Positions 37,079-45,720 of a stretch of 64,000 nt of DNA are shown here, one piece after another (within the stretch, counting starts at the first letter, position 1; every line of letters starts with the position of its first letter). The notes beneath the pieces were generated by a model, which had not been told where the DNA came from, did no database searches, and saw nothing but the letters and a program-made list of their open reading frames with translations. The translations under genes were made by a program, and so were the position numbers. Origin of the DNA: Limosilactobacillus ingluviei DSM 15946 (lineage in GTDB: Bacteria; Bacillota; Bacilli; Lactobacillales; Lactobacillaceae). The stretch is from positions 1 through 64,000 of the forward strand of contig NZ_AZFK01000016.1 in the NCBI RefSeq assembly GCF_001435775.1, given 5' to 3'.

Positions 37079-38887
37079 TTAGTTTTTCCGGGAGTAGCTG
37101 GCAATGTCGGCTAAGATTTCGTTTAAGAATTCTTGCTTGCTCAGGCTGGTTTGGTCTTTTTCACCGTATTTACGGACGGAAACCGACCCGTTGGCTTGTT
37201 CATCTTCCCCTACGACCAGCGTGTATGGGACTTTTTGGGTTTGAGCTTCCCGGATCTTGTAGCCCATCTTTTCGTTGCGGTGGTCAACTTTGACCCGCAC
37301 GTTAGCGGCCTTTAATTGAGCGGCCAATTGGTCGGCGTAAGCCCCGTGCTTGTCATCAGAAACCGGAATGATCGTTACTTGTTGTGGCGCTAACCAAGTT
37401 GGGAAGGCCCCCTTGTAGATTTCCGTCAGGTAGGCGATGAAACGTTCCATCGTGCCGACAACCCCCCGGTGGATCATCACGGGCCGGTGTTGCTTCCCGT
37501 CTTCGCCAACGTAGTGCAGATCAAAGCGTTCTGGCAACATGAAGTCGAGTTGGATCGTCGACATCGTTTCTTCGTTGCCTAGGGCCGTCTTAGTTTGGAT
37601 GTCCAGCTTTGGTCCGTAGAAGGCGGCTTCCCCTTCGGCTTCGTAGTAGTCTAAGCCGAGGTCGTCCATGGCACCCTTTAACATGGATTGGGCTTGTTCC
37701 CACATTTCATCGTTTGCGTAGTACTTATCGGTGTTCTTAGGGTCCCGGTAGGACAGCCGGAAGGTGTAATCCGTGATGTCAAAGTCTTCGTAGACACTCA
37801 TGATCAACTTTAAGATCTTGGCAAATTCCTTTTGAATTTGGTTTAAAGCAACGAAGGTGTGACCATCGTTCAGGGTCATTTCCCGGACCCGTTGCAAACC
37901 AGACAGGGCCCCTGATTTTTCGTAACGGTGCATCATCCCCAGTTCGGCAATCCGCAATGGCAGATCCCGGTAGGAACGAATGTGGTGCTTGTAGACTTGG
38001 ATGTGGGATGGGCAGTTCATTGGCCGCAGTTCCAGCATTTCGCCGTCCCCCATGTCCATTGGTGGGAACATGTCATCGCGGTAGTGTTGCCAGTGGCCCG
38101 ACGTCTTGTAGGCATCCAGGTTCATTAAGACTGGCGTGTAAACGTGTTCGTAATCGTCAGAAACTTCCCGGTCGATGATGTAGCGTTCAATCGTCCGCCG
38201 GATCGTCGACCCCTTTGGCATCCAGTAAGGCAAACCGGCGCCGACCTTTGGATCGACAAAGAAGAGGTCGAGTTGGTTCCCGATCACCCGGTGGTCGCGT
38301 TCCTTGGCTTCTTGGCGAGCCTTTAAGTCCGCGGCCAGGTCATCGCCGTTAAAGAAGACCGTCCCGTAAATCCGTTGCAGCATCGGGTTGGAAGACATCC
38401 CCTTCCAGTAAGCCCCGGCCACGGACAGGAGTTGGTAGTGCTTAACGACGTTGGCATAGACCAGGATCGGTGCTTCAGCAACAATCGCTGCATCCCCCAA
38501 GCGGTAGAGGGCCACTTTGCTGTCGTGGGCGTGTTCCTTTAACAGTTCGTTGGTGAATTGATCATCCCCGGCTTCAGCTAAGGCCGCATCCAGGTCAACT
38601 TCAGCAAATTCTACCTTTAAGCCGTCCTTGGCAATTTGCTTCATGGCGGCGGCCAGGTCGTCCAGTTGGTCGGCGGAGACTTGTTGGTCGTCCTTATCTG
38701 AATCAACGTAGAATTGATCGTCTTCGGCAACGGCCGCGCCTAAGCGAATGCCGTCAAATTCGTGTTGTAAAGCCGCCTTTAACATCAAAGCGGCCATTTG
38801 CCGCAGGGCAGCCAGTGCGGCGGGATTCCCATCGCGTTCAATCTTTTCAACTTGGCCATCTGGGGCCATTACTGCTACTTGTGCCAT
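37079..38887 (-). CDS. thrS: Threonyl-tRNA synthetase lacking TGS domain and editing motifs
   Basis: It charges tRNA-Thr. At 602 residues it is about 40-50 shorter than usual. No TGS domain precedes the N2 region. In N2, the editing motif HxxxH is replaced by RQMAALML, and the CxxxH segment by IVAEAPILV, while the following [11 protein letters not shown] is intact. The catalytic core keeps the zinc ligands ([26 protein letters not shown]) and the anticodon domain is complete. It should aminoacylate but not remove mischarged serine. The ATG at 38887 follows GGAG at 7 bases. It is preceded by a T-box leader and transcribed against the fork. Confidence 0.93.
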   Translation of the reverse strand: MAQVAVMAPDGQVEKIERDGNPAALAALRQMAALMLKAALQHEFDGIRLGAAVAEDDQFYVDSDKDDQQVSADQLDDLAAAMKQIAKDGLKVEFAEVDLDAALAEAGDDQFTNELLKEHAHDSKVALYRLGDAAIVAEAPILVYANVVKHYQLLSVAGAYWKGMSSNPMLQRIYGTVFFNGDDLAADLKARQEAKERDHRVIGNQLDLFFVDPKVGAGLPYWMPKGSTIRRTIERYIIDREVSDDYEHVYTPVLMNLDAYKTSGHWQHYRDDMFPPMDMGDGEMLELRPMNCPSHIQVYKHHIRSYRDLPLRIAELGMMHRYEKSGALSGLQRVREMTLNDGHTFVALNQIQKEFAKILKLIMSVYEDFDITDYTFRLSYRDPKNTDKYYANDEMWEQAQSMLKGAMDDLGLDYYEAEGEAAFYGPKLDIQTKTALGNEETMSTIQLDFMLPERFDLHYVGEDGKQHRPVMIHRGVVGTMERFIAYLTEIYKGAFPTWLAPQQVTIIPVSDDKHGAYADQLAAQLKAANVRVKVDHRNEKMGYKIREAQTQKVPYTLVVGEDEQANGSVSVRKYGEKDQTSLSKQEFLNEILADIASYSRKN

Positions 38888-38917
38888 CAAATCGCTCCTT
38901 TGTAAGAAAAAAATAAA

Positions 38918-39158
38918 TAAAACGCCCCCTTGACCAAGGCTTGGTCAAAGGGACGTTGGTTAACATAACTCAGCGTGGTTCCACCCAAATTCAGAATCAA
39001 AGCATGATTCTCTTTGAAGGTGTGGTAACGGACACGACCCGGAACACCTTATTTCGGTATCAAAATAGAAGGTGGTATCCCCAGTGGGGCTAACGATTCT
39101 TCCAGCCTAGGAACCGCTCCCTGGATAACTGACCACTGGTGACATGTCCTTCCAATTA
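38918..39158 (-). promoter_or_regulatory. Threonine T-box leader of thrS
   Basis: The T-box core GGGTGGAACCACGC lies at 38973-38986 (minus strand). Stem I closes with GGAAGG/CCTTC and CCAGTGG/CCACTGG, and an ACC threonine specifier lies near 39074-39076. The terminator is a long stem (ACGTCCCTTTGACCAA with its complement, 38922-38957) and a T-rich tail. Uncharged tRNA-Thr should favour the antiterminator and turn on thrS. Confidence 0.92.
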
Positions 39159-39164
39159 GTGCTG

Positions 39165-39192
39165 ATTATAGCATTTTGGTGGGTGGTGTCAA
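39165..39192 (-). promoter_or_regulatory. Promoter of the thrS T-box transcript
   Basis: On the minus strand TTGACA, a 16-base spacer and TATAAT, a consensus promoter. It begins just downstream of the stop codon of the preceding membrane-protein gene. Confidence 0.85.
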
Positions 39193-39206
39193 GGGGAGTG
39201 ACTTAA

Positions 39207-40001
39207 TTATTGTTCTGCCGGTGCCCCGGTTCCATCACTTGGGGTTGCTTCACTTTGGGCGCTACCACCGTTACCAGAGGTTGTTCCAGTATTACCATTG
39301 CCCGTGCCGCCGTTACCATTATCAGTATTCCTCTGAGGTTGACTAGGTGTGGATTGGTAAGTCGACTGGTTATCGTTGCCGTTGGTAGTCGTTTGGTCAT
39401 CCGTCGTGGTACTGGTGGCCTGCGAAGTCGTAGTCGGAGCCGTCTGGTAGCTGTCCTGGACGTCCGTGGCAGTCGACGAAGTGGAATGGGACCGCTTCTT
39501 GTGGCTGCTAGAGGACTTGTGACTGGAAGTCTCACTCGAGGAGACCGTCTCGTCGGAAGTCGTATTGACCGGGTTTTGTTGTTTGATCAAGAAGACCACA
39601 AAAAAGACTACTAAAGCAGCGATCGCGACCCCTAAAATGGTTTTGTAAATCCGGTGTTTCTTACGGCCGCCAGCTGGCCGGGAAGCATGGTGGCGCTGTG
39701 GCTGGCTGGCCGTTGGGGCGGTATAGACCGGCGGGGTGGGTTGGCTCGGTTGGGCCGTCGTTGGCCGCGGGGCGTCATAGCTAGCGGTCTTTTCCACCCG
39801 GGTGGGGGTGGCGGTTTGTTCTTGCCGGACGGCGGCGCGGCTGCCCGGGGTGGGAGCAGACTTTGATTCTTGATCTAAGACCCCTTTGAGCTTAATTTTC
39901 AGCGGCTTATCTTTTAAGCGCCGTGCTTGTTCGCGCTTGTGCTCGGGCGTGTCGTAGAGTTCGACCCGACTGAGCTGCTTTTTGCGCTCTTCATTGTTCA
40001 A
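39207..40001 (-). CDS. Single-pass membrane protein with Ser/Thr-rich outer tail
   Basis: Unknown function. From a TTG start at 40001 (264 residues, GAGGTG six bases upstream; the GTG at 40010 lies inside the ribosome site) it has three parts. A charged cytoplasmic region (ERKKQLSRVELYDTPEHKREQ) is followed by a Pro/Thr/Gln-rich stretch to about 112. One membrane helix (about 120-143, ILGVAIAALVVFFVVFLI) lies behind KKHR. A low-complexity outer tail rich in Ser, Thr, Asn and Gly follows. There is no LPXTG anchor and no enzyme motif. The type resembles Gram-positive wall or division accessory proteins, but no family is recognised. Confidence 0.8.
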   Translation of the reverse strand: MNNEERKKQLSRVELYDTPEHKREQARRLKDKPLKIKLKGVLDQESKSAPTPGSRAAVRQEQTATPTRVEKTASYDAPRPTTAQPSQPTPPVYTAPTASQPQRHHASRPAGGRKKHRIYKTILGVAIAALVVFFVVFLIKQQNPVNTTSDETVSSSETSSHKSSSSHKKRSHSTSSTATDVQDSYQTAPTTTSQATSTTTDDQTTTNGNDNQSTYQSTPSQPQRNTDNGNGGTGNGNTGTTSGNGGSAQSEATPSDGTGAPAEQ

Positions 40002-40094
40002 AGCAATCACCTCTTCGTAATTTCAGTCAGTTTTAGGACCATTATATCATCTTGCGTCGGGAAAGGATAATTTCTCCAGGGACTGCGCCCAACA

Positions 40095-40128
40095 AAAAAC
40101 GACCGAGTTTTCCCCGATCGTTGTCATA
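40095..40128 (-). terminator. Terminator after mntH
   Basis: On the minus strand ACGATCGGG pairs with CTCGGTCGT around GAAAA, followed by TTTTTT. Confidence 0.75.
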
Positions 40129-40146
40129 TTATTATTTCCTGGGAAA

Positions 40147-41724
40147 TTATTCCGCCGTTGCCACGGTTTCCCACGGGTGGGCATGATGTTCGGCCGCAAA
40201 GCGCTTATTACCCTTGTGTAATTCATAAATTGTCCAAGCCAACAATGCCAAGATCGCGATAATTGTAAGCCAAGCTAAAACATCTGCAGTTCCTTTGCTC
40301 CAAATGCCAAAGCCTTCATACGTGGCTGGCATATTCAAGAGATTTAAGAACGTCAGAACAATTACCGATAACCACCCTAACACTTTGGTCCAAGTAGCAT
40401 TCTTAAATTGCCCCATTTCAACCTCACTGTTGGTCATCATCAATAATGGCAGCATTGAGAAAGGTAAGGCAAAGGCCAAGAAGACTTGAGAATTTTCCAT
40501 CAACATGTTGATAGCTTGGTGTTGTTGTAAGTCACTTTCACCAGCGGTCATGGAAACACAGATTAAAACTGGTACAACAGAAATTAACCGGGTAATCAAG
40601 CGCCGGGCCCATAATGGCATCCGCATGTGCACAAAGCCTTCCATGATAACTTGCCCAGTTAAGGTCCCAGTAATTGTTGAGTTTTGACCAGAAGCCAATA
40701 AGGCAACGGCAAATAAGGTGGATAAAATACCAGATTTTGCCACTGCAATCAACACACCATTACTCAGCATTGAAGTGTTATTTAATGCTTCATACAATCC
40801 AAAGAATGAGGTATCTTGGACAGCCCCAGACTTGAAGACGGCAACCCCCATGATTAACAAGAGGGCGTTGACAAAGAAGGCCGCTGTTAATTGAATGTTG
40901 GAATCCCATGCGGAGAAGCGAACCGTTTGCTTGATGTCTTCAGCTTTAGTGTGGTCGAGTTTGCGCGTTTGGGAAATTGCGGAGTGAAGATAGAGGTTGT
41001 GCGGCATAACGGTTGCCCCAATAATCCCTAATGAGCCACTAAGTGGAGAAATCCCCATTTTTTCAGGTCCTTGTGCAACTGCGGCAGTAGAAGGCACTAA
41101 GCCAACTAGCGCTGCGCCCCAATCCGGATCAGAAAGCAGGACTTGATAAACGAAGACAAAAAGAATGACTAAAATTAAACAAACCACAATTGCTTCAATT
41201 TTGCGGAAGCCCACTTTGGTTAAGAGCAACAGTAGTAAAACGTCTAAGACCGTAATAAAGACGGCAATTACTAATGGAATATGGAATAAAAGATACAAGG
41301 CAATCGCTGCCCCAATAACTTCGGCAATGTCGGTGGCCATAATTGCCAGCTCAGTCATAATCCAAAGGACAATTCCTAACGCCTTCCCGGTCCGCGCCCG
41401 AATGGCCTGAGCTAAGTCCATTTGGCTGACGATCCCAAGTTTGGCTGCCATGTATTGAAGCAACATCGCGATCAAACTTGAAATCAGGATGGTCGTCATT
41501 AAAGTGTATTGAAATGCTTGCCCCCCGGTAATCGAAGTTGCCCAGTTACCAGGATCCATATACCCAACGGCAACTAAAGCGCCGGGGCCAGAATAAGCAA
41601 AGAGAGTTTTCCAGAAACCCTTGCCATGGGGCACTTCAACGGAGCCGTTGATTTCTTCGAGTGATTTCCCGTTTGCGTATTCAATTAATTTGTGCTTGCG
41701 GGGTTGGTTTTGTGTGCTGTCCAC
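40147..41724 (-). CDS. mntH: Nramp-family manganese/divalent metal transporter
   Basis: A proton-coupled Mn2+ importer in the cytoplasmic membrane; lactobacilli use much manganese against oxidative stress. It has 525 residues, about eleven or twelve helices, and a long basic N-terminal tail. The metal-site motif DPGN is at residues 57-60 (GYMDPGNWATS) and the second one is IGATVMPHNLYLHSA. The start is GTG at 41724 after AAAGGTGG. A 9-base perfect inverted repeat and a DtxR/MntR-like box lie upstream. Several MntH paralogues are common in the group; the C-terminal extension makes this one longer than classical MntH. Confidence 0.93.
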   Translation of the reverse strand: MDSTQNQPRKHKLIEYANGKSLEEINGSVEVPHGKGFWKTLFAYSGPGALVAVGYMDPGNWATSITGGQAFQYTLMTTILISSLIAMLLQYMAAKLGIVSQMDLAQAIRARTGKALGIVLWIMTELAIMATDIAEVIGAAIALYLLFHIPLVIAVFITVLDVLLLLLLTKVGFRKIEAIVVCLILVILFVFVYQVLLSDPDWGAALVGLVPSTAAVAQGPEKMGISPLSGSLGIIGATVMPHNLYLHSAISQTRKLDHTKAEDIKQTVRFSAWDSNIQLTAAFFVNALLLIMGVAVFKSGAVQDTSFFGLYEALNNTSMLSNGVLIAVAKSGILSTLFAVALLASGQNSTITGTLTGQVIMEGFVHMRMPLWARRLITRLISVVPVLICVSMTAGESDLQQHQAINMLMENSQVFLAFALPFSMLPLLMMTNSEVEMGQFKNATWTKVLGWLSVIVLTFLNLLNMPATYEGFGIWSKGTADVLAWLTIIAILALLAWTIYELHKGNKRFAAEHHAHPWETVATAE

Positions 41725-41758
41725 GCCAAATCCACCTTTCTGTCATATGCTTTCGACG

Positions 41759-41810
41759 GTTCTCAATTTGAGATTCACCGATTGAGAACACCTTTGTTAG
41801 GTTAGCATAA
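41759..41810 (-). promoter_or_regulatory. Inverted repeat and MntR-like box upstream of mntH
   Basis: GTTCTCAAT (41759-41767) and ATTGAGAAC (41781-41789) form a perfect inverted repeat. Just beyond, TTAGGTTAGCATAA (41797-41810) is an imperfect palindrome like the TTAGG...CCTAA boxes of DtxR/MntR regulators. Manganese repression is inferred. Confidence 0.4.
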
Positions 41811-42048
41811 AAAATAATATCCCGCAATAAAAAATGCCGCATTTTCGGCGTTTTCACGGACATTTATGCCGAAATATCCTAAGCCAAGCTCGAAATCGGT
41901 TTCAACTTGCGGCTGAAGTAAAGAAAATAAAAAGTTTGACTACTCACAAAGCAAAAGAAAAAACTTGGGGAAATTTACCAATCGACGAAAAGGTTGTTAA
42001 ATCAAATGTTTTCAGAAAAATTACGGGGCGCAAGTTTATGACAAGCGG

Positions 42049-42077
42049 TTGACATAAATGAGTCAAACGACTATACT
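42049..42077 (+). promoter_or_regulatory. Promoter of the zinc alcohol dehydrogenase gene
   Basis: TTGACA, a 17-base spacer and TATACT, about 48 bases before the start. The spacer holds GAGTCAAACGACT-like partial symmetry. The remaining divergent gap (41811-42048) is AT-rich with a GCCG/CGGC hairpin and no convincing gene. Confidence 0.75.
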
Positions 42078-42124
42078 TACAATCGTCAAATGATATTTTT
42101 CACAAGAGAGAAGGAGCAAAAGTT

Positions 42125-43135
42125 ATGAAGGCACTTGTATTACAAGGAATTAAGGATTTAGCAGTGCAAGATTACGAAATCCCAAGCATTAAGCCAGATG
42201 AAGTGCTGGTGCACACGGCCTTTGCCGGGATTTGCGGGACTGACAAGGCCCTTTATGCCGGGTTGCCAGGTTCTGCTTCAGCGGTGCCACCGATTGTTTT
42301 GGGGCACGAAAACTCTGGGGTAGTGGCCAAAGTTGGGGCGGCCGTGACGAACGTTAAGGTCGGCGACCGGGTAACGGTTGACCCGAACATCTACTGTGGC
42401 CAATGCCAATACTGCCGGACCCAACGTCCCGAATTGTGCGAACACCTGGATGCGGTGGGGGTAACGCGTGACGGGGGCTTTGCCGAATACTTTACCGCCC
42501 CAGCCAAGGTGGTTTACCCAATTCCAGATAACGTTTCCCTCAAGGCCGCGGCGGTCATCGAACCAATTTCATGTGCGATGCACGGGGTGGACTTATTAGA
42601 AACTCACCCATACCAAACGGCTCTGGTAATCGGGGACGGTTTTGAAGGGCAACTCTTTGCTCAAATCCTGAAAGCCCGGGGGATTCATGAAGTAACCCTG
42701 GCGGGCCGGTCGGACGAAAAGCTGGCCAACAACCGGAAGCACTTTGGCGTTAAGACGATCAACACCACCAAGGAAGAAATTCCAGCGGATCACTTTGACG
42801 TGGTTGTCGAAGCCGTTGGTTTGCCAGCCACCCAAGAACAAGCCCTGGCCGCCGCTGCCCGGGGGGCCCAAGTGCTGATGTTTGGGGTCGGAAACCCGGA
42901 CGACAAGTTTAGCGTCAACACTTACGATGTTTTCCAAAAGCAACTGACGATCCAAGGGGCCTTTATTAACCCTTACACCTTTGAAGATTCAATTGCCCTG
43001 TTGGCAGCCGGGAAGGTTGACCCGCTGCCACTGTTCTCCCACGAATTGGATCTGAACGGGGTGGAAGACTTTGTCGCCGGGAAGTTAGGGAAAGTTTCCA
43101 AGGCGATCGTAAAGGTTGGTGGCGAAGAAGCCTAA
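42125..43135 (+). CDS. Zinc-dependent medium-chain alcohol/polyol dehydrogenase
   Basis: A 336-residue NAD(P)-dependent dehydrogenase of the sorbitol/threonine dehydrogenase branch. Catalytic zinc ligands C37 (GICGTD), H61-E62 (GHEN) and probably E146 are present. The structural zinc site has C91, C94, C97 and C105. The nucleotide loop is GDGFEG at 170-175, unusual in having Asp and Phe-Glu where GxGPIG is common. AAGGAG precedes the ATG. It is monocistronic, with a strong promoter and its own terminator. The substrate is unknown; no sugar transporter is adjacent. Confidence 0.88.
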   Translation: MKALVLQGIKDLAVQDYEIPSIKPDEVLVHTAFAGICGTDKALYAGLPGSASAVPPIVLGHENSGVVAKVGAAVTNVKVGDRVTVDPNIYCGQCQYCRTQRPELCEHLDAVGVTRDGGFAEYFTAPAKVVYPIPDNVSLKAAAVIEPISCAMHGVDLLETHPYQTALVIGDGFEGQLFAQILKARGIHEVTLAGRSDEKLANNRKHFGVKTINTTKEEIPADHFDVVVEAVGLPATQEQALAAAARGAQVLMFGVGNPDDKFSVNTYDVFQKQLTIQGAFINPYTFEDSIALLAAGKVDPLPLFSHELDLNGVEDFVAGKLGKVSKAIVKVGGEEA

Positions 43136-43245
43136 TTTATTTACCAATGCTTCGCCTTCGCGTGGCCGCCGCTCCAACGGCCAGGCGAACTTAATCTGTG
43201 TAAAATCTAACCCCATTAATTTGTCCCGCCCTAGTGCGGGATTAA

Positions 43246-43274
43246 GTTCCCGGCCGGACCGGGAACTTTTTTTA
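43246..43274 (+). terminator. Terminator after the zinc alcohol dehydrogenase
   Basis: GTTCCCGG/CCGGGAAC with a 5-base loop and seven T. A smaller hairpin TCCCGC/GCGGGA lies just before it. Confidence 0.8.
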
Positions 43275-43282
43275 CACTCTTG

Positions 43283-43332
43283 TTGACACGGTGTCACTCG
43301 AGGGGTAAAGTTAAGTCGTTGACACGATGTCA
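43283..43332 (+). promoter_or_regulatory. Promoter with twin operators of the TetR-ABC cluster
   Basis: TTGACA (43283-43288), a 17-base spacer and TAAAGT (43306-43311). The palindrome TGACACGGTGTCA (43284-43296, 6-1-6 perfect) overlaps the -35 box. A second copy, TGACACGATGTCA (43320-43332), lies at the transcription start, 36 bases away. This is a classic autorepression layout for the TetR gene that follows. Confidence 0.75.
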
Positions 43333-43352
43333 CTAAGAACGGAGGAACCAGA

Positions 43353-43895
43353 ATGCCAAGTCAAACCTTTTTAAATTTGAAGCCCGAAAAGCAAGCCCGG
43401 ATTTATGCCGCCCTCCTGACGGAATTTAGTGCCTATCCCTTAGCCAAGGCTCAAGTTGCGCGGATTGTCAAGGAAGCCCAGATTGCCCGGGGTGCCTTTT
43501 ATAAGTACTTTGCCGATTTGAACGATGCTTACCAGACCCTCTGGCGGCGCTCGCTTCACCAGATCCACTCCCAAGAAGAGTTAGCGGGGCAATTGGCGCA
43601 AACCCCAGCGGATTATACCAATCAGGTGCGCCAGTTTTTGACCACCGGAGCCCAGCAAGGGTTGCGAGAGTTGTTGCGGCTGCATTATTCCACGAATGAA
43701 GCTTACTTGGGGCTAGCGGCAGTGCCAACGATGGGCCCACGTTTTAATGCGCAAACTTGGGCGGTTATGACCCTGACCCACCAAGCAATGAAGGAATGTT
43801 TGATGGAGCCCGACCGGGAGGATGCGATTTTAACCCGGTTAGAGCAAGCCTTGACGGCGTTGATGGGAGGGCAGTCCCATGTTTCTGGCGATTAA
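43353..43895 (+). CDS. TetR/AcrR-family repressor
   Basis: A 180-residue regulator. The N-terminal helix-turn-helix is visible in LAKAQVARIVKEAQIARGAFYKYF (about residues 28-52), followed by an all-helical ligand domain. GGAGG precedes the ATG. It is the first gene of a four-gene unit with two ABC transporters and overlaps the next gene by 17 bases. Twin palindromes upstream are its probable operators. The ligand is unknown, perhaps the compound that the transporters export. Confidence 0.9.
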   Translation: MPSQTFLNLKPEKQARIYAALLTEFSAYPLAKAQVARIVKEAQIARGAFYKYFADLNDAYQTLWRRSLHQIHSQEELAGQLAQTPADYTNQVRQFLTTGAQQGLRELLRLHYSTNEAYLGLAAVPTMGPRFNAQTWAVMTLTHQAMKECLMEPDREDAILTRLEQALTALMGGQSHVSGD

Positions 43896-44931
43896 AGAGA
43901 TCAAACACGCTAAAGTTCACTATGGCTTGATTATCGCGATGGTGACCTTGATTGGGTACTTGATTTTTATGCTGCTCGGCCTCATGTTAGGCTTGGCAAA
44001 TGAAAATACCGCGGCAATTGATGCGTGGTCGACCAAGACGGTGATCTTAAGTAAGGGCGCGAATGTCAATCTCAATCAATCGCTGATTAAAACGGCGGAT
44101 TTGCCCCCGTTAAAAGCTGGTGACAGTTTGGTCGGCCAAAGTCCAGTCGTGATCAGCCGCCAAACGGGCGCGACTCACAAACAAAGCGCCCAGTTAATTG
44201 GTCTGCGCGCCGACCAGCCGATTTACCAACATTTGGAACTAGTCAGTGGTCACCGGCCCCAAAAACCTCGGCAGGTCGTTTTGGCGGCGAACCTGCGGAC
44301 CAAGGGCTACCGCTTAGGCGATCGCATTAAGCTGGCGGGGCAGAAGCAGAGTTTAACGGTAGTTGGCTTTGCCAAAGATGGGATGCTAAACATGACCCCG
44401 ATCGTCTACGGGAACTTGCAATTATGGCAAGCCGTTAAAGGGGGCCCGCAATTTGCGGCCAGTGCGATTTTTTCCCAACGCACCTTTCAATTGGATACCA
44501 CTGCTTTAAAGGCCTACCCGCGGGCGACGTACGTTAATAAATTGCCGGGGTACACGGCCCAAAACAAAACTTTTGCGGCGATGATTGGTTTCTTAATGAT
44601 CATTTCGATGATCATCATCGGGGTCTTTTTGTACATTTTAACGATGCAAAAGCTGCCGAACTATGCGGTTTTGCGGGCTCAAGGGATTCCCGGGCGGACA
44701 CTAACGGTGGCGACGGTCAGCCAGGCGGCGGTGCTCATGGTCAGCGGGGGGCTCTTAAGCCTGCTTTTGACCCGCTTGACCATGCTGGGCTTGCCGGCCA
44801 GCATGCCGTTCCAATTGTCATGGCCACTGGCGGCGGGGTTGACGGGGGCGTTGGTCCTGTTGGGGACGGTCGGCGCGTTAATTCCCGTGAAGCTGATCCA
44901 ACGGGTCCAACCTTTAGATGCACTGCGCTAG
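43879..44931 (+). CDS. ABC transporter permease (FtsX/MacB fold)
   Basis: A 350-residue membrane protein: helix 1 at about 16-42, an extracytoplasmic domain (about 45-230), then three helices (about 235-258, 285-310, 320-345), the FtsX-like topology with one membrane-proximal domain. The C-terminal PVKLIQRVQPLDALR matches the coupling region of this family. GGGAGGG lies ahead of the ATG inside the end of the TetR gene. It should pair with the ATPase encoded next. The substrate is unknown; the class includes peptide, antibiotic and lipid export and mechanotransmission systems. Confidence 0.88.
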   Translation: MFLAIKEIKHAKVHYGLIIAMVTLIGYLIFMLLGLMLGLANENTAAIDAWSTKTVILSKGANVNLNQSLIKTADLPPLKAGDSLVGQSPVVISRQTGATHKQSAQLIGLRADQPIYQHLELVSGHRPQKPRQVVLAANLRTKGYRLGDRIKLAGQKQSLTVVGFAKDGMLNMTPIVYGNLQLWQAVKGGPQFAASAIFSQRTFQLDTTALKAYPRATYVNKLPGYTAQNKTFAAMIGFLMIISMIIIGVFLYILTMQKLPNYAVLRAQGIPGRTLTVATVSQAAVLMVSGGLLSLLLTRLTMLGLPASMPFQLSWPLAAGLTGALVLLGTVGALIPVKLIQRVQPLDALR

Positions 44932-44952
44932 GCTCACCAGGAGGATACAAAT

Positions 44953-45624
44953 ATGAATTTGATTGAATTAAAGCAGGTCAGTAAGGTTTACGGGCACGGT
45001 GTCAGTCAGGTGCAAGCGTTAAAGGAAGTTAACTTTGCGGCGGCCCCGGGGGAATTAAATTTGGTGATTGGTCCGTCGGGGTCAGGTAAAAGCACCTTTT
45101 TAACGATTGCGGGGGGCTTGCAAACCCCGACGAGCGGGCAGGTGTTGATTAACGGTCAAGATCCAGCTCAATTAACGGCTCAACAGCGGGATCATTTGCG
45201 TTTGACCCGGCTGGGCTTTATCCTGCAGGCGTATAATCTCTTACCGTATTTAACGGTTCACCAGCAATTTGAACTGGTCGACCGGGTGAAAAAAGATCAT
45301 TTAACGCCGGCGGCTCTGCAAACCTTACTGACCGAGTTAGGCATTGACCAACTGCAAGCCAAGTATCCGGACCAATTGTCAGGGGGCCAAAACCAACGGG
45401 TGGCCATTGCCCGGGCGCTTTATGCCAACCCGGCGATTGTGCTGGCGGATGAACCAACGGCAGCCTTAGACAGTCAGCGGGTCCAAGGGGTCGGACAATT
45501 GTTTAAGACTTTGGCCGTCAAGCACCACAAGGCGGTGGTGCTTGTGACCCACGATCAGCGCTTGTTGGCCTTTGCGGACCATTGTTACCAAATCGAAGAT
45601 GGTCAAATGACGCAATTATCATAA
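44953..45624 (+). CDS. ABC transporter ATP-binding protein (LolD/MacB type)
   Basis: A 223-residue nucleotide-binding subunit with Walker A GPSGSGKST near residue 39, Q-loop FILQAYNLLPYLT, signature LSGGQNQRVAIARAL and Walker B IVLADEPTAALDS, then the H-loop VTHD. AGGAGG precedes the ATG. It follows the permease by 21 bases. A 96-base gap with a possible weak promoter separates it from the next, fused transporter. Confidence 0.92.
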   Translation: MNLIELKQVSKVYGHGVSQVQALKEVNFAAAPGELNLVIGPSGSGKSTFLTIAGGLQTPTSGQVLINGQDPAQLTAQQRDHLRLTRLGFILQAYNLLPYLTVHQQFELVDRVKKDHLTPAALQTLLTELGIDQLQAKYPDQLSGGQNQRVAIARALYANPAIVLADEPTAALDSQRVQGVGQLFKTLAVKHHKAVVLVTHDQRLLAFADHCYQIEDGQMTQLS

Positions 45625-45720
45625 CGGTACGGGGATTTCCCGGGAAATAACTGGCTTGGCCAGGTGAAATTCGGTATCATAAAAAGCAAAGTATTGCTGT
45701 AGTTGGAAAGGGGATATCAC

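Noticed and set aside
39210-39614. 134-residue plus-strand frame opposite the Ser/Thr-rich membrane protein
   Set aside because: It mirrors the low-complexity coding repeats of the true gene and has no ribosome site.
41834-42052. Possible 72-residue reading frame in the mntH-dehydrogenase gap
   Set aside because: It has no ribosome site, lies in AT-rich promoter DNA and shows no family signature.
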